Below, piece by piece: positions 1 to 5,489 of a stretch of 9,636 bases of DNA. Numbering within the stretch: position 1 is the first letter of the stretch; the number at the start of each line of letters is the position of its first letter. A program made the position numbers and the translations under genes. This DNA comes from Bacteroidota bacterium (GTDB lineage Bacteria > Bacteroidota > Bacteroidia > Sphingobacteriales > Sphingobacteriaceae): assembly GCA_013288465.1 (NCBI GenBank), contig JABDBT010000088.1:1-9636 (forward strand), given 5' to 3'. The notes under the pieces are model-generated. The model saw only the letters and a program-made list of their open reading frames with translations. It ran no database searches and was not told the origin of the DNA.

Positions 1-2
1 AA

Positions 3-251
3 AGAAGTATATATACCGACCAGGATTATAACCGTGGCGGCTATAGGCAAGAAGAACAGCGTTTTGATAACAGAGATGACCGGAACGGACAACGAAGGGA
101 ACAGGAACAACGCTTTGACAGGGGACGCAACTACGATCAACAGTATCAAGGAAATAGGGGCGGGGGTAATCGTAACCCACCAGCTTATGGACATGATAAT
201 GGCAATCGGCAAAACCGCGTGCAAAGTGAACCAAACAGGTTTAGCAGGTAA
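3..251 (+). CDS. C-terminal end of an Arg/Gly/Asn/Gln-rich low-complexity protein (5' partial)
   Basis: This is the open tail of a gene that begins before the window: 82 codons in the third frame, ending at TAA 249-251. The protein is extremely hydrophilic and rich in R, G, N, Q, D and Y, with no hydrophobic segment. It contains an imperfect internal repeat: residues 15-22 (RQEEQRFD) and 32-39 (REQEQRFD) share xEQRFD, followed by a Gly/Asn-rich stretch (GNRGGGNRNPP). The overlapping frame 1 is also open (ATG at 34, stop at 256-258). I prefer frame 3 because its composition is coherent and a terminator follows 20 bp after its stop. Such RGG/RNQ-rich tails are known from Bacteroidota stress-associated proteins and from the C-termini of RNA-binding proteins or helicases. 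Which of these applies cannot be told without the upstream part. Confidence 0.6.
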   Translation, partial: RSIYTDQDYNRGGYRQEEQRFDNRDDRNGQRREQEQRFDRGRNYDQQYQGNRGGGNRNPPAYGHDNGNRQNRVQSEPNRFSR

Positions 252-270
252 TGAATAATATAGTAAAGCA

Positions 271-300
271 GCCCCGGTAATTCGGGGCTTCTTTTGTTTT
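271..300 (+). terminator. Rho-independent terminator of the low-complexity gene
   Basis: A 6-bp GC-only stem, GCCCCG (271-276) with CGGGGC (283-288), encloses a 6-nt loop and is followed by TTCTTTTGTTTT. The T-rich side points to the plus strand. The hairpin also lies between convergent genes, but on the minus strand no T-tract follows, so it would be a poor terminator for the aldo/keto reductase that stops at 299. Confidence 0.8.
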
Positions 301-1249
301 AATAACTGCCCGCTTTATTTAAAACAGCAATAGCATCGCTGCTTAGTTTCAAATTAATAGCTTCGGTAGTTTCTTTTAACTGTTTAATACTGGTTGCACT
401 GGCAATTGGCGCGGTAATGCCGGGCCGGGCAATAACCCATGCTAATGCTATGGTGGCCGGTTTGGTATTGTATTCACCGGCAACCTCATCCAACGCTGCC
501 AATATTTTATAACCACGGGCATTCAAATATTTCTTTATGCCCTGCCCGCGCGCGCTTTTTGAAAGATCATTTTCTGAACGATATTTGCCGGTTAAAAATC
601 CGCTTGCTAATGAATAGTAACTGATAACCCCAATATTATTTTCGAGGCAAACTGGCTCCAGTTCCTTTTCATAATGTTCGCGGTCGTACAAATTATATTC
701 GGGCTGTAAGCATTGATAAGCTACCAGATTATTATCCTTACTTACCTGTAAAGCTTCTTTAAGCCGTTCACCACTGTAGTTTGAAGCGCCTATTGCTCTC
801 ACCTTACCCTGTTTGATGAGATTGGTATAAGTTTCCAGCGTTTCTGTCAAAGGCGTATCCTGATCATCATAGTGTGATTGGTACAGATCAATGCTATCAG
901 TTTGCAGCCGTTTTAATGATGCTTCAACTGCTTTTGTGATATAGGCTTTTGATAATCCCTTTTTATCGTCGCCCATTGGTTTACCCACTTTGGTAGCTAT
1001 GATCACTTTATCGCGGTTGCCTCTTTTTTTAAGCCAGCTACCAATAATGGCTTCAGATTCGCCGCCTTTATTACCCGGTTTCCAGGTCGAATAAACATCG
1101 GCAGTATCAATAAAATCTAACCCCAGATCAACAAATGCATCGAGGATACCAAATGAGGTCTGCTCATCAATGGTCCACCCAAATACATTGCCGCCAAAAG
1201 CAAAAGGAAGAACTTTTATACCTGATTTTCCAATTTCTCTTTTTTCCAT
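299..1249 (-). CDS. Aldo/keto reductase family oxidoreductase
   Basis: This 316-residue protein is a full-length aldo/keto reductase, a cytoplasmic NADPH-dependent enzyme with a TIM-barrel fold that reduces aldehydes and ketones. The catalytic tetrad is visible: Asp48 and Tyr53 in FIDTADVY, Lys87 in IIATKVGK, and His126 in LYQSHYDD. The NADP-binding pieces are YYSLASGFLTGKY (211-223) and PIASATSIKQLKE (281-293), the latter being the usual phosphate-binding loop. The sequence resembles the YajO/Tas-like bacterial AKR branch; the physiological substrate is unknown. The ATG at 1247-1249 lacks a Shine-Dalgarno sequence and lies 7 bp after the stop of the 78-residue gene upstream, so the two are probably co-transcribed. 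The length and ends match the family, and I see no defects. Confidence 0.95.
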   Translation of the reverse strand: MEKREIGKSGIKVLPFAFGGNVFGWTIDEQTSFGILDAFVDLGLDFIDTADVYSTWKPGNKGGESEAIIGSWLKKRGNRDKVIIATKVGKPMGDDKKGLSKAYITKAVEASLKRLQTDSIDLYQSHYDDQDTPLTETLETYTNLIKQGKVRAIGASNYSGERLKEALQVSKDNNLVAYQCLQPEYNLYDREHYEKELEPVCLENNIGVISYYSLASGFLTGKYRSENDLSKSARGQGIKKYLNARGYKILAALDEVAGEYNTKPATIALAWVIARPGITAPIASATSIKQLKETTEAINLKLSSDAIAVLNKAGSY

Positions 1250-1256
1250 TGTTAAT

Positions 1257-1493
1257 TTAACTGTGTTTAATTACCTGCTCGGCTAATTCATTTGTCCAGC
1301 CCGAAAGATACGGTTCTGTACTGGTAATTCGTTGCCAGTTTCCTTCATCGTCCTTAGCAATTACTAAATGCAGCGTGTCATCAATAGAATCAAATTGCCA
1401 GGTGTTGTCTGACCCGTATGTACTGGTTTGTTTCGCGATCCCGTCTATCGGGCTATCAGTGCCGGTTAATATGGCGTTAAATGGTTGTTTCAT
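1257..1493 (-). CDS. Uncharacterised 78-residue protein upstream of the aldo/keto reductase
   Basis: I do not recognise this family. The protein has 78 residues, is acidic, and has no signal peptide or membrane segment. It has several Trp and Asp residues and a sequence that alternates like a small beta-sheet protein (SDNTWQFDSIDDTLHLVIAK, residues 28-47), with a C-terminal amphipathic stretch (ELAEQVIKH). It is probably genuine: composition is ordinary for a globular protein, its stop is 7 bp before the reductase ATG on the same strand, and a TAnnTTTG element lies upstream at 1609-1616. An accessory role to the reductase is only a guess from the operon layout. Confidence 0.75.
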   Translation of the reverse strand: MKQPFNAILTGTDSPIDGIAKQTSTYGSDNTWQFDSIDDTLHLVIAKDDEGNWQRITSTEPYLSGWTNELAEQVIKHS

Positions 1494-1608
1494 ATCAACA
1501 TAACATTGTTTAAGCGGATGTGTTTGGTGGGTGGTTGATAGTCTTAGAAAATCGCTTCTAAAACCTGTCGCCTGTTTTACCCTATCCTTCTCCTTTCCCT
1601 ATTCTATG

Positions 1609-1616
1609 CAAAGGTA
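1609..1616 (-). promoter_or_regulatory. Candidate Bacteroidota -7 element for the 78-residue gene / aldo-keto reductase unit
   Basis: Read on the minus strand the sequence is TACCTTTG, a full match to the Bacteroidota -7 consensus TAnnTTTG. No TTG is present at the expected distance upstream, so the -33 box is poor. Directly upstream, at 1621-1631, lies an odd-centred dyad, ACAGGgCCTGT, positioned where a regulator could bind. The implied leader is about 110 nt and includes a purine-rich stretch on the minus strand (1579-1600). Confidence 0.35.
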
Positions 1617-1702
1617 TCGCACAGGGCCTGTATTTAACTGTTTAAGTAAACCATCTATATAATCATATATATTTTGACAAAATCTACTATATTTATTGGA
1701 CG

Positions 1703-1732
1703 CTGCAAACTGCAAACTCAAAACTGCAAACT
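1703..1732. repeat. Short tandem heptamer-type direct repeat (CTGCAAA-CTGCAAA...)
   Basis: The motif CTGCAAAC occurs at 1703-1710, again as an overlapping copy at 1710-1717, and as CTGCAAACT at 1724-1732, with a degenerate copy (CTCAAAA) between them at 1717-1723. The period is 7 bp. The array sits immediately before the CYTH gene start (1741), so it lies in that gene's leader. Seven-bp arrays of this type are dispersed in many Bacteroidota intergenic regions as far as I recall. Confidence 0.6.
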
Positions 1733-1740
1733 TATATATC

Positions 1741-2214
1741 ATGCCTCTCGAAATAGAAAGAAAGTTTTTAATTGATCCAAAAAAATGGGAACAATTAGCC
1801 AAGCCCAAAGGAACGCTGTTAAAACAGGGATACCTGCTAAGTGACGCGGGTAAAACTATCCGCGTACGCATAGCCGGCGAAAAAGCGTGGCTTACTATTA
1901 AGGGCGCAACAACCGGGATTGTTAGAAAGGAATATGAATACCCTATACCTGCTAAAGACGCAGCCGAATTACTTAAAGATATGGCCGGCACTGTAGTGGA
2001 GAAAACCCGCTATCGCATCAGTTTTGCCGGTAAGCTATGGGAAGCTGATGAATTTTCCAGCGATAATAAAGGCTTATTGATGGCCGAAATTGAACTGGAA
2101 CACGAAGCGGAGGAATTTGAGGTGCCCGATTGGATCACCAAAGAGGTAACGGGGGATAAGCGATATTATAATTCAAGCTTATCTTTATATCCATTTACTA
2201 AATGGCCGCGATAA
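1741..2214 (+). CDS. CYTH domain protein (triphosphate tunnel metalloenzyme, probable inorganic triphosphatase)
   Basis: This 157-residue cytoplasmic protein is a single CYTH/TTM domain. It begins with the signature ExExK (Glu4, Glu6, Lys8 in LEIERKF), which binds the divalent metal and the triphosphate. Tunnel-lining residues follow: TIRVR (Arg41, Arg43), LTIKG (Lys54), KTRYR (Arg90, Arg92), and the acidic AEIELE strand (Glu116, Glu118). Its length equals that of stand-alone bacterial TTMs such as the Clostridium thermocellum enzyme, which hydrolyse tripolyphosphate; adenylate cyclase or thiamine triphosphatase activity is less likely but not excluded. I chose ATG 1741 over the in-frame ATG 1696 because the family starts a few residues before ExExK and the extra 15 codons would read through the heptamer repeat. 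It stands alone and ends just before a strong hairpin. Confidence 0.93.
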   Translation: MPLEIERKFLIDPKKWEQLAKPKGTLLKQGYLLSDAGKTIRVRIAGEKAWLTIKGATTGIVRKEYEYPIPAKDAAELLKDMAGTVVEKTRYRISFAGKLWEADEFSSDNKGLLMAEIELEHEAEEFEVPDWITKEVTGDKRYYNSSLSLYPFTKWPR

Positions 2215-2219
2215 GAAAT

Positions 2220-2260
2220 AATAAAGCCGGATATCAATTAGATACCCGGCTTTATTGTTT
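2220..2260 (+). terminator. Terminator between the CYTH gene and the convergent 71-residue gene
   Basis: A perfect 11-bp stem, AATAAAGCCGG (2220-2230) with CCGGCTTTATT (2246-2256), continues after one A/C mismatch into a 4-bp inner stem (TATC/GATA) around a 5-nt loop. The plus-strand side runs into TTTATTGTTTT. The A-rich opposite flank makes it potentially bidirectional; it sits between convergent genes. Confidence 0.85.
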
Positions 2261-2286
2261 TCAGGTTTTAACCCGGTAATTAATAG

Positions 2287-2502
2287 TTACCAGCCTGAAC
2301 CTTTTTTAGCAGCTCCGCTTGCTACATGGCCTTCAGCTGTTGCTTTGCCCATAATAGCAGCCATTTTGTTGCCTGCTGCGTCTGTACCGGTTGCAATGTA
2401 GCGGCCCGATTTGATGTCAATAACAGGGTTTAACATTGGTACATTTTTAGTTTTTGTTTTCACTGAATAGGCGGTTATACCGCCACTTGTAGGTGCTCCC
2501 AT
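2287..2502 (-). CDS. Uncharacterised small basic protein, 71 residues
   Basis: I do not recognise the family. The protein is 71 residues, basic, Gly/Ala/Lys-rich, with no signal peptide, Cys or membrane segment. The central part (PMLNPVIDIKSGRYIATGTD, residues 22-41) looks like a small beta-hairpin unit around a G-R-Y turn. The C-terminus is a flexible Ala/Gly/Lys tail ending in GSGW and the stop. Support for a real gene: ATG at 2500-2502, an A/T-rich leader, and a full Bacteroidota promoter match (TTTG, 23-bp spacer, TATGTTTG) about 50 bp upstream. It is monocistronic, with a hairpin beyond its 3' end. A nucleic-acid-associated or stress-related role would fit its charge, but nothing in the sequence proves it. 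Confidence 0.7.
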   Translation of the reverse strand: MGAPTSGGITAYSVKTKTKNVPMLNPVIDIKSGRYIATGTDAAGNKMAAIMGKATAEGHVASGAAKKGSGW

Positions 2503-2558
2503 GATAAGTTTTTAATTGTTTGTAAATGTTTAACTCGTTTTAAGAGTGATTTGTTTCA

Positions 2559-2593
2559 CAAACATAGTTTTTTGTTAGTAATCGGCGAACAAA
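2559..2593 (-). promoter_or_regulatory. Bacteroidota-type promoter of the 71-residue gene
   Basis: On the minus strand, TTTG (2590-2593) is followed after 23 bp by TATGTTTG (2559-2566). This matches the primary-sigma consensus of Bacteroidota, TTTG/TTG-N(about 17-23)-TAnnTTTG. It implies a transcription start near 2552 and a leader of about 50 nt. It is the best full promoter match in the window. Confidence 0.65.
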
Positions 2594-2770
2594 TACAGCT
2601 AAAAATTATCACACAAAAATGCCCTTTTTAAGCTAAAACAGGCTATTTTGTTAATATGTTGATAACTTATTGGCATATGCGGATAAATAATATGGCCCGC
2701 AAAATAAAAAAAAGGCAAAAATCATATTTAGCCACTCGGCGGTACAGCTATAATTAATCAACTTTATGGG

Positions 2771-2801
2771 TTTTGAAGTGTTAATAATATGTATTATTTT
2801 G
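2771..2801 (+). promoter_or_regulatory. Candidate promoter of the 65-residue membrane protein
   Basis: TTTTG (2771-2775), an 18-bp spacer and TTATTTTG (2794-2801) give a Bacteroidota-type promoter with one mismatch in the -7 box (TT instead of TA). The implied leader to the ATG at 2861 is about 50 nt. Confidence 0.4.
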
Positions 2802-2860
2802 AGCCGTTAAATAAAGAATTAAACGCGCTTTAATAAATAAGAAACTATAGTCTGTTAGCT

Positions 2861-3058
2861 ATGAAAAAAAGAGAAACAAGTACGGCATATTTACTATTAG
2901 GAATATATGCATTAATGATAAGCTGGTATTATAACCACTCTATTATTATATTGATCTTATGCTATATATTTTGGCCGCTTTACCTGGTATTCGAATTGCT
3001 TACCGGCCATTTGTCGCACGGTATGTGGAAACATATTCCGTTGTCGTATTTTAAATAG
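2861..3058 (+). CDS. Small integral membrane protein, 65 residues, function unknown
   Basis: I do not recognise a family. The 65-residue product has a short basic N-terminus (MKKRE) followed by two hydrophobic segments, about residues 8-24 and 27-47, separated only by an Asn-His turn. This suggests a helical hairpin in the cytoplasmic membrane. The C-terminal tail (48-65) is polar to aromatic with several His residues and a Trp. Aromatic residues flank the segments, as expected of membrane interfaces. The gene stands alone, has a near-consensus promoter about 60 bp upstream, and converges on the ybjQ-like gene across an inverted repeat that starts 2 bp after its stop. Small size keeps some doubt that it is translated. 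Confidence 0.6.
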   Translation: MKKRETSTAYLLLGIYALMISWYYNHSIIILILCYIFWPLYLVFELLTGHLSHGMWKHIPLSYFK

Positions 3059-3059
3059 G

Positions 3060-3156
3060 TTGTCTTGAATCCCAGATTAAACGGATTAAGCAGATTTTTG
3101 AGATTAATAATAGATCAGCGAAATCCACAAATCTGCTTAATCTGTGATTCAGACAA
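3060..3156. repeat. Intergenic imperfect inverted repeat (palindromic element) between convergent genes
   Basis: The left arm (3060-3105, starting TTGTCTTGAATCCCAGATTAA) and the right arm (3121-3156, ending TGTGATTCAGACAA) are imperfect inverted copies. The reverse complement of the right arm reads TTGTCTGAATCACAGATTAA then GCAGATTTGTGG. The left arm differs by one inserted T, a C/A change, a 9-bp insertion that duplicates a GATTAA unit, and scattered changes at its inner end. About 15 nt form the loop. The element fills the whole gap between two convergent genes, starting 2 bp after one stop and ending 1 bp before the other. GATTAA/CAGATT-rich elements opening with TTGTCTGAATC are, as I recall, dispersed in Bacteroidota genomes. 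It could also act as a bidirectional terminator. Confidence 0.75.
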
Positions 3157-3157
3157 A

Positions 3158-3487
3158 TTATACCTTCTCCACTACCACCGCAGTTCCATAGGCTAATACT
3201 TCGGTTATGCCCTGCATAATTTCATTAGCGTCATAACGCATATTAATAATAGCGTTTGCACCTAATACCTGGGCATGTTGTATCAGCAATTGGTAAGCCT
3301 CTTCCCTTGAGTTTTCGCAAAGTTCTACATAAATAGAAAGCCGCCCGCCAAAAAGCGACTGAAAACCGCCTGCTATATTACCCAAAGCGCTGCGGCTGCG
3401 AACGGTAATGCCGCGTACAACGCCTAAATGTTTAACAATACGATGGCCTTCTAAAGCGGTACTGGTGGTTATTAATGATGTATCCAT
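3158..3487 (-). CDS. ybjQ: YbjQ/UPF0145 family protein (heavy-metal-binding-domain family)
   Basis: This 109-residue cytoplasmic protein covers the complete YbjQ (UPF0145) domain. Family features seen: an N-terminal strand leading into LEGHRIVKHLGVVRG (12-26), the Gly-rich GGFQSLFGGR (40-49), an alpha-helical REEAYQLLIQHAQVLGANAI (61-80), and the closing strand GTAVVVEKV. The family is often labelled heavy-metal-binding, but its biochemical role is not established; known structures are small oligomeric barrels. The few Cys and His residues here (Cys57, His15, His20, His71) do not form an obvious metal motif. The ATG at 3485-3487 fits the family start. A minus-strand TATATTTG (3523-3530) lies upstream. 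The stop codon is 1 bp from the inverted repeat. Confidence 0.93.
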   Translation of the reverse strand: MDTSLITTSTALEGHRIVKHLGVVRGITVRSRSALGNIAGGFQSLFGGRLSIYVELCENSREEAYQLLIQHAQVLGANAIINMRYDANEIMQGITEVLAYGTAVVVEKV

Positions 3488-3522
3488 GATGAATAAGTTT
3501 GGTTTATGTTGTTTTACTAAAT

Positions 3523-3530
3523 CAAATATA
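3523..3530 (-). promoter_or_regulatory. Candidate -7 element for the ybjQ-like gene
   Basis: On the minus strand the sequence is TATATTTG, a perfect TAnnTTTG match 36 bp upstream of the start codon. No TTG lies at the normal -33 distance, so only half of the promoter is convincing. Confidence 0.4.
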
Positions 3531-3568
3531 ATGGATATAATTTGAATGATTTACTCACCCCGCTAAAC

Positions 3569-3605
3569 AAAAAATGCCGGTTACCTATAGTAACAGGCAT
3601 TTTTT
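3569..3605 (-). terminator. Rho-independent terminator of the DUF4397 lipoprotein gene
   Basis: The outer stem AAAAAATGCC (3569-3578) pairs with GGCATTTTTT (3596-3605). After one G/A mismatch, an inner stem GTTAC/GTAAC closes a 5-nt loop (CTATA). On the minus strand the hairpin begins 16 bp after the stop and ends in a T-run. The structure has T-runs on both strands, but only the minus-strand gene precedes it. Confidence 0.85.
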
Positions 3606-3621
3606 ATGAAATACAGTTTGA

Positions 3622-4299
3622 TTAGCTTTCAGCAACTACTGTATAGGTGATGGTTGCCGATGTTGCACCAGAAATAAAGATGGTGTAAATATGCCCTGCC
3701 TGTAAACTGCTGGCAATATTTAACAATACGGTGGCCGAACCTGAAGCAGAAAGTGTAAAAGTTGAGCTTGAACTTACATCATTATAAGCTGAAGCTGCTT
3801 TATAAGCCAGGCCCGATACGATCTTAGAGCCGGTACTGTTAGCAAAATCAACATTTGAGGTTAAAGCCGAACTTACGTTAATAAAACGCACACGGGCATT
3901 ACCGCTTTGTGGCGCGGTTCTGTCGTCCTGGTAGGTTGTGGCTGTATTATCATCAGTATAAAAAACAGTATAATAGCCGCCGGGCGCAAATGACAGGCTA
4001 AATGCTGTATTTACATTAGTGGTTGTTGAAGTTTTAAACTGCCCCTGGTGGCTGCCACTGCCAATGCTGATATAACTGGTGCTTTGTGTATAAGCTATGG
4101 CCGAACCATTTAACTTGGTGTTATCTGCATAAAAATCCTGCGGCGCTGATGCCTGTGCCGCGTTTGTTGCCATTACATAAGCCGAAACTGCTACCTGGCC
4201 GTTATTTTTACTGCAGGATACCAAACATACGGTAACCATTGCCATTAATAGTATAAATGATAAGGTTTTAGGGGTCTTAAAATTGAAAATCGTTTTCAT
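3622..4299 (-). CDS. DUF4397 domain-containing lipoprotein
   Basis: This 225-residue protein is exported and lipidated. It has a basic N-terminus, a hydrophobic core (about 13-25) and a lipobox LVSC with Cys29 as the lipidated residue, followed by Ser-Lys. The mature part is Ser/Thr/Ala-rich and beta-strand-rich. It shows the DUF4397 signatures twice: the PGGYYTVFYTDD strand (106-117) and ARVRFINVSS (135-144), and near the end AGHIYTIFISG (201-211). Such proteins are common in Bacteroidota, anchored in the periplasm or outer membrane; their function is not known. The gene appears monocistronic, with its own terminator at 3569-3605 and about 130 bp of AT-rich sequence upstream with no exact -7 match (TATATTTTA is the nearest, about 4331-4339). 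Confidence 0.9.
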   Translation of the reverse strand: MKTIFNFKTPKTLSFILLMAMVTVCLVSCSKNNGQVAVSAYVMATNAAQASAPQDFYADNTKLNGSAIAYTQSTSYISIGSGSHQGQFKTSTTTNVNTAFSLSFAPGGYYTVFYTDDNTATTYQDDRTAPQSGNARVRFINVSSALTSNVDFANSTGSKIVSGLAYKAASAYNDVSSSSTFTLSASGSATVLLNIASSLQAGHIYTIFISGATSATITYTVVAES

Positions 4300-4430
4300 A
4301 ATCTTTTTTTATAGTTTTTATAGATGTATGTAAAATATATCAATTTTAGAGCCAAGAGGTTTAAATACTCATTTTTAGGCAATAATTATTAACTGACTGT
4401 ATGGTAAATTATACAATTATGAAAATGTAG

Positions 4431-4467
4431 CTAAGCGGGAGTTTGATTTAGCAAACTTCCCGCTTAG
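4431..4467 (-). terminator. Hairpin closing the PhyH - plug protein - DUF1028 unit
   Basis: CTAAGCGGGAGTTTG (4431-4445) pairs with CAAACTTCCCGCTTAG (4452-4467) with one bulged base and a 6-nt loop. It is a very stable stem placed 25 bp beyond the stop of the DUF1028 gene. The run after the stem on the minus strand (CTACATTTTCA) is a weak T-tract, so this may be a processing or stabilising hairpin rather than a classical terminator. Confidence 0.65.
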
Positions 4468-4492
4468 GATGCCGGAACATCCTGATAGAAAA

Positions 4493-5485
4493 CTATTGCA
4501 ACAATAACTTCAAATCGGCAGGTGACACGGTTAACTGGCCGGCTTTGGGCAGCCTGCGGGTAAGTTCTCGCCAGTTGGGGTCTTTGGCATAAATGTCTTT
4601 TAACATGGCGGCTGCTTGTTTAACACCTTTATTGTTGGCTAATGTAATGGCGTGCCAGTATTTCATTTCGAGGTTTGAAGGAAACATTTTCTCTGCCGTA
4701 CTATATTCTAACATGGCCTGTGGCATATTGCCTTTTTCTACCTGTAGGTCGCCATTGTTCATGTGTTCATAAGCACGGTGCAGTTTAAGTAAACGGGCAA
4801 GCTCAATAATAGGGTCGGAGCTGTCCTCTACCCGCAAATCGATTAGTTTATCATCAGCTATATCTTTTACCGGTTTGCCCGATACTTCAATAATTGCGGC
4901 CGCCTGGCGGCCACGGATATCGCCGCCCGCGCCTTGCGCGGCTTTCAAACATTCCAAAACCCGTTCGGCCAGGGGCATGTTTGTATTTTTTAACCAGGCA
5001 CGCTGCATAGCTATGCAAACCTGGTTGGTAAGCATCATGTTTGATTGTACCGAGAAGTTTGCGCCGTGAATATCCCTCGCAAATTCGATGCAGCTTTTGC
5101 CGGTATATACCGCCGTTTCACCTTTCGCGTTTAAAAAAGCCACCTGCCTTACTTCGCGACCCGCATCTTTTTTCAACAACTCATTTAAAGCATCCTGCGG
5201 GCTTTTGCCTTGTTCCATTAATTGTAGGCCCAGCGGGCCGTACGATTTTTTGATGAATGATTGCGTTGCCACCACCCCAACACCCGATTTCCCCCATATT
5301 ACCAAACTGCCTACACTAAACCAATGGCTTTGCACCGCCGCCGCCATTTCGCCGGTTTTTGGGTCGCGCGCAACAATGGAAAAGGTATGCGCGAGGGGTG
5401 AAGTGGTTTTGTAAACCTGGGCCAATGCCGGGGTGGCTATAATTAGGATATAGCTGTAAACCAGGATGTTTTTTATAGATTTCAT
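4493..5485 (-). CDS. Secreted DUF1028 (Ntn-hydrolase-like) protein with a TPR-like C-terminal region
   Basis: This 330-residue protein has a Sec signal peptide (residues 1-22, cut after ALA). Residues 33-240 form a DUF1028 domain with clear family blocks: HTFSIVARDPKTGE (33-46), VQSHWFSVGS (51-60), GAGGDIRGRQAAA (186-198) and DLRVEDSSDPIIEL (216-229). DUF1028 is placed in the Ntn-hydrolase superfamily, suggesting an amide-bond or similar hydrolase, but no substrate is established. Residues 235-310 are helical and resemble one or two TPR repeats (GNMPQAMLEYSTAEKMFPSN, 252-271), a known fusion for this family. The ATG lies 4 bp after the stop of the plug-domain gene, so translation is probably coupled. 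It is likely periplasmic. The hairpin at 4431-4467 ends the unit. Confidence 0.92.
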   Translation of the reverse strand: MKSIKNILVYSYILIIATPALAQVYKTTSPLAHTFSIVARDPKTGEMAAAVQSHWFSVGSLVIWGKSGVGVVATQSFIKKSYGPLGLQLMEQGKSPQDALNELLKKDAGREVRQVAFLNAKGETAVYTGKSCIEFARDIHGANFSVQSNMMLTNQVCIAMQRAWLKNTNMPLAERVLECLKAAQGAGGDIRGRQAAAIIEVSGKPVKDIADDKLIDLRVEDSSDPIIELARLLKLHRAYEHMNNGDLQVEKGNMPQAMLEYSTAEKMFPSNLEMKYWHAITLANNKGVKQAAAMLKDIYAKDPNWRELTRRLPKAGQLTVSPADLKLLLQ

Positions 5486-5489
5486 AATG

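Larger units (their letters stand above)
2503..2860. other. 358-bp AT-rich divergent intergenic region
   Basis: This is the longest gap without a called gene. It holds the minus-strand promoter of the 71-residue gene (2559-2593) and a plus-strand promoter candidate for the 65-residue membrane protein (2771-2801). Between them is an unexplained hairpin at 2616-2649: AAAATGCC pairs with GGCTATTTT with one bulged base, and inside it TTTTA (2626-2630) pairs with TAAAA (2634-2638). A 21-codon basic reading frame lies at 2692-2757 (MARKIKKRQKS...), with no visible support as a gene. No tRNA-like or recognisable riboswitch structure was seen. Confidence 0.5.

Noticed and set aside
34..258. Open frame starting at ATG 34 (frame 1)
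   Set aside because: It overlaps frame 3, which is open from the window edge and has a coherent low-complexity composition; frame 1 is more likely a shadow, though not excluded.
1696..1740. Upstream in-frame ATG of the CYTH gene
   Set aside because: It would add 15 residues encoded by the heptamer repeat, which no family member needs before the ExExK motif.
1599..1991. Minus-strand frame of 130 codons
   Set aside because: Its coding potential comes from the antisense of the CYTH gene, whose catalytic motifs are clear on the plus strand.
2692..2757. 21-codon basic reading frame (MARKIKKRQKS...)
   Set aside because: Too short to distinguish from chance in an AT-rich spacer, with no ribosome-binding or promoter evidence of its own.
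3060..3156. Reading the inverted repeat as a CRISPR or small RNA gene
   Set aside because: There are only two inverted arms, not spaced direct repeats, and no promoter of its own was seen.
5041..5414. Two plus-strand frames opposite the DUF1028 gene
   Set aside because: They run antisense to conserved DUF1028 blocks and have no promoter or domain support.
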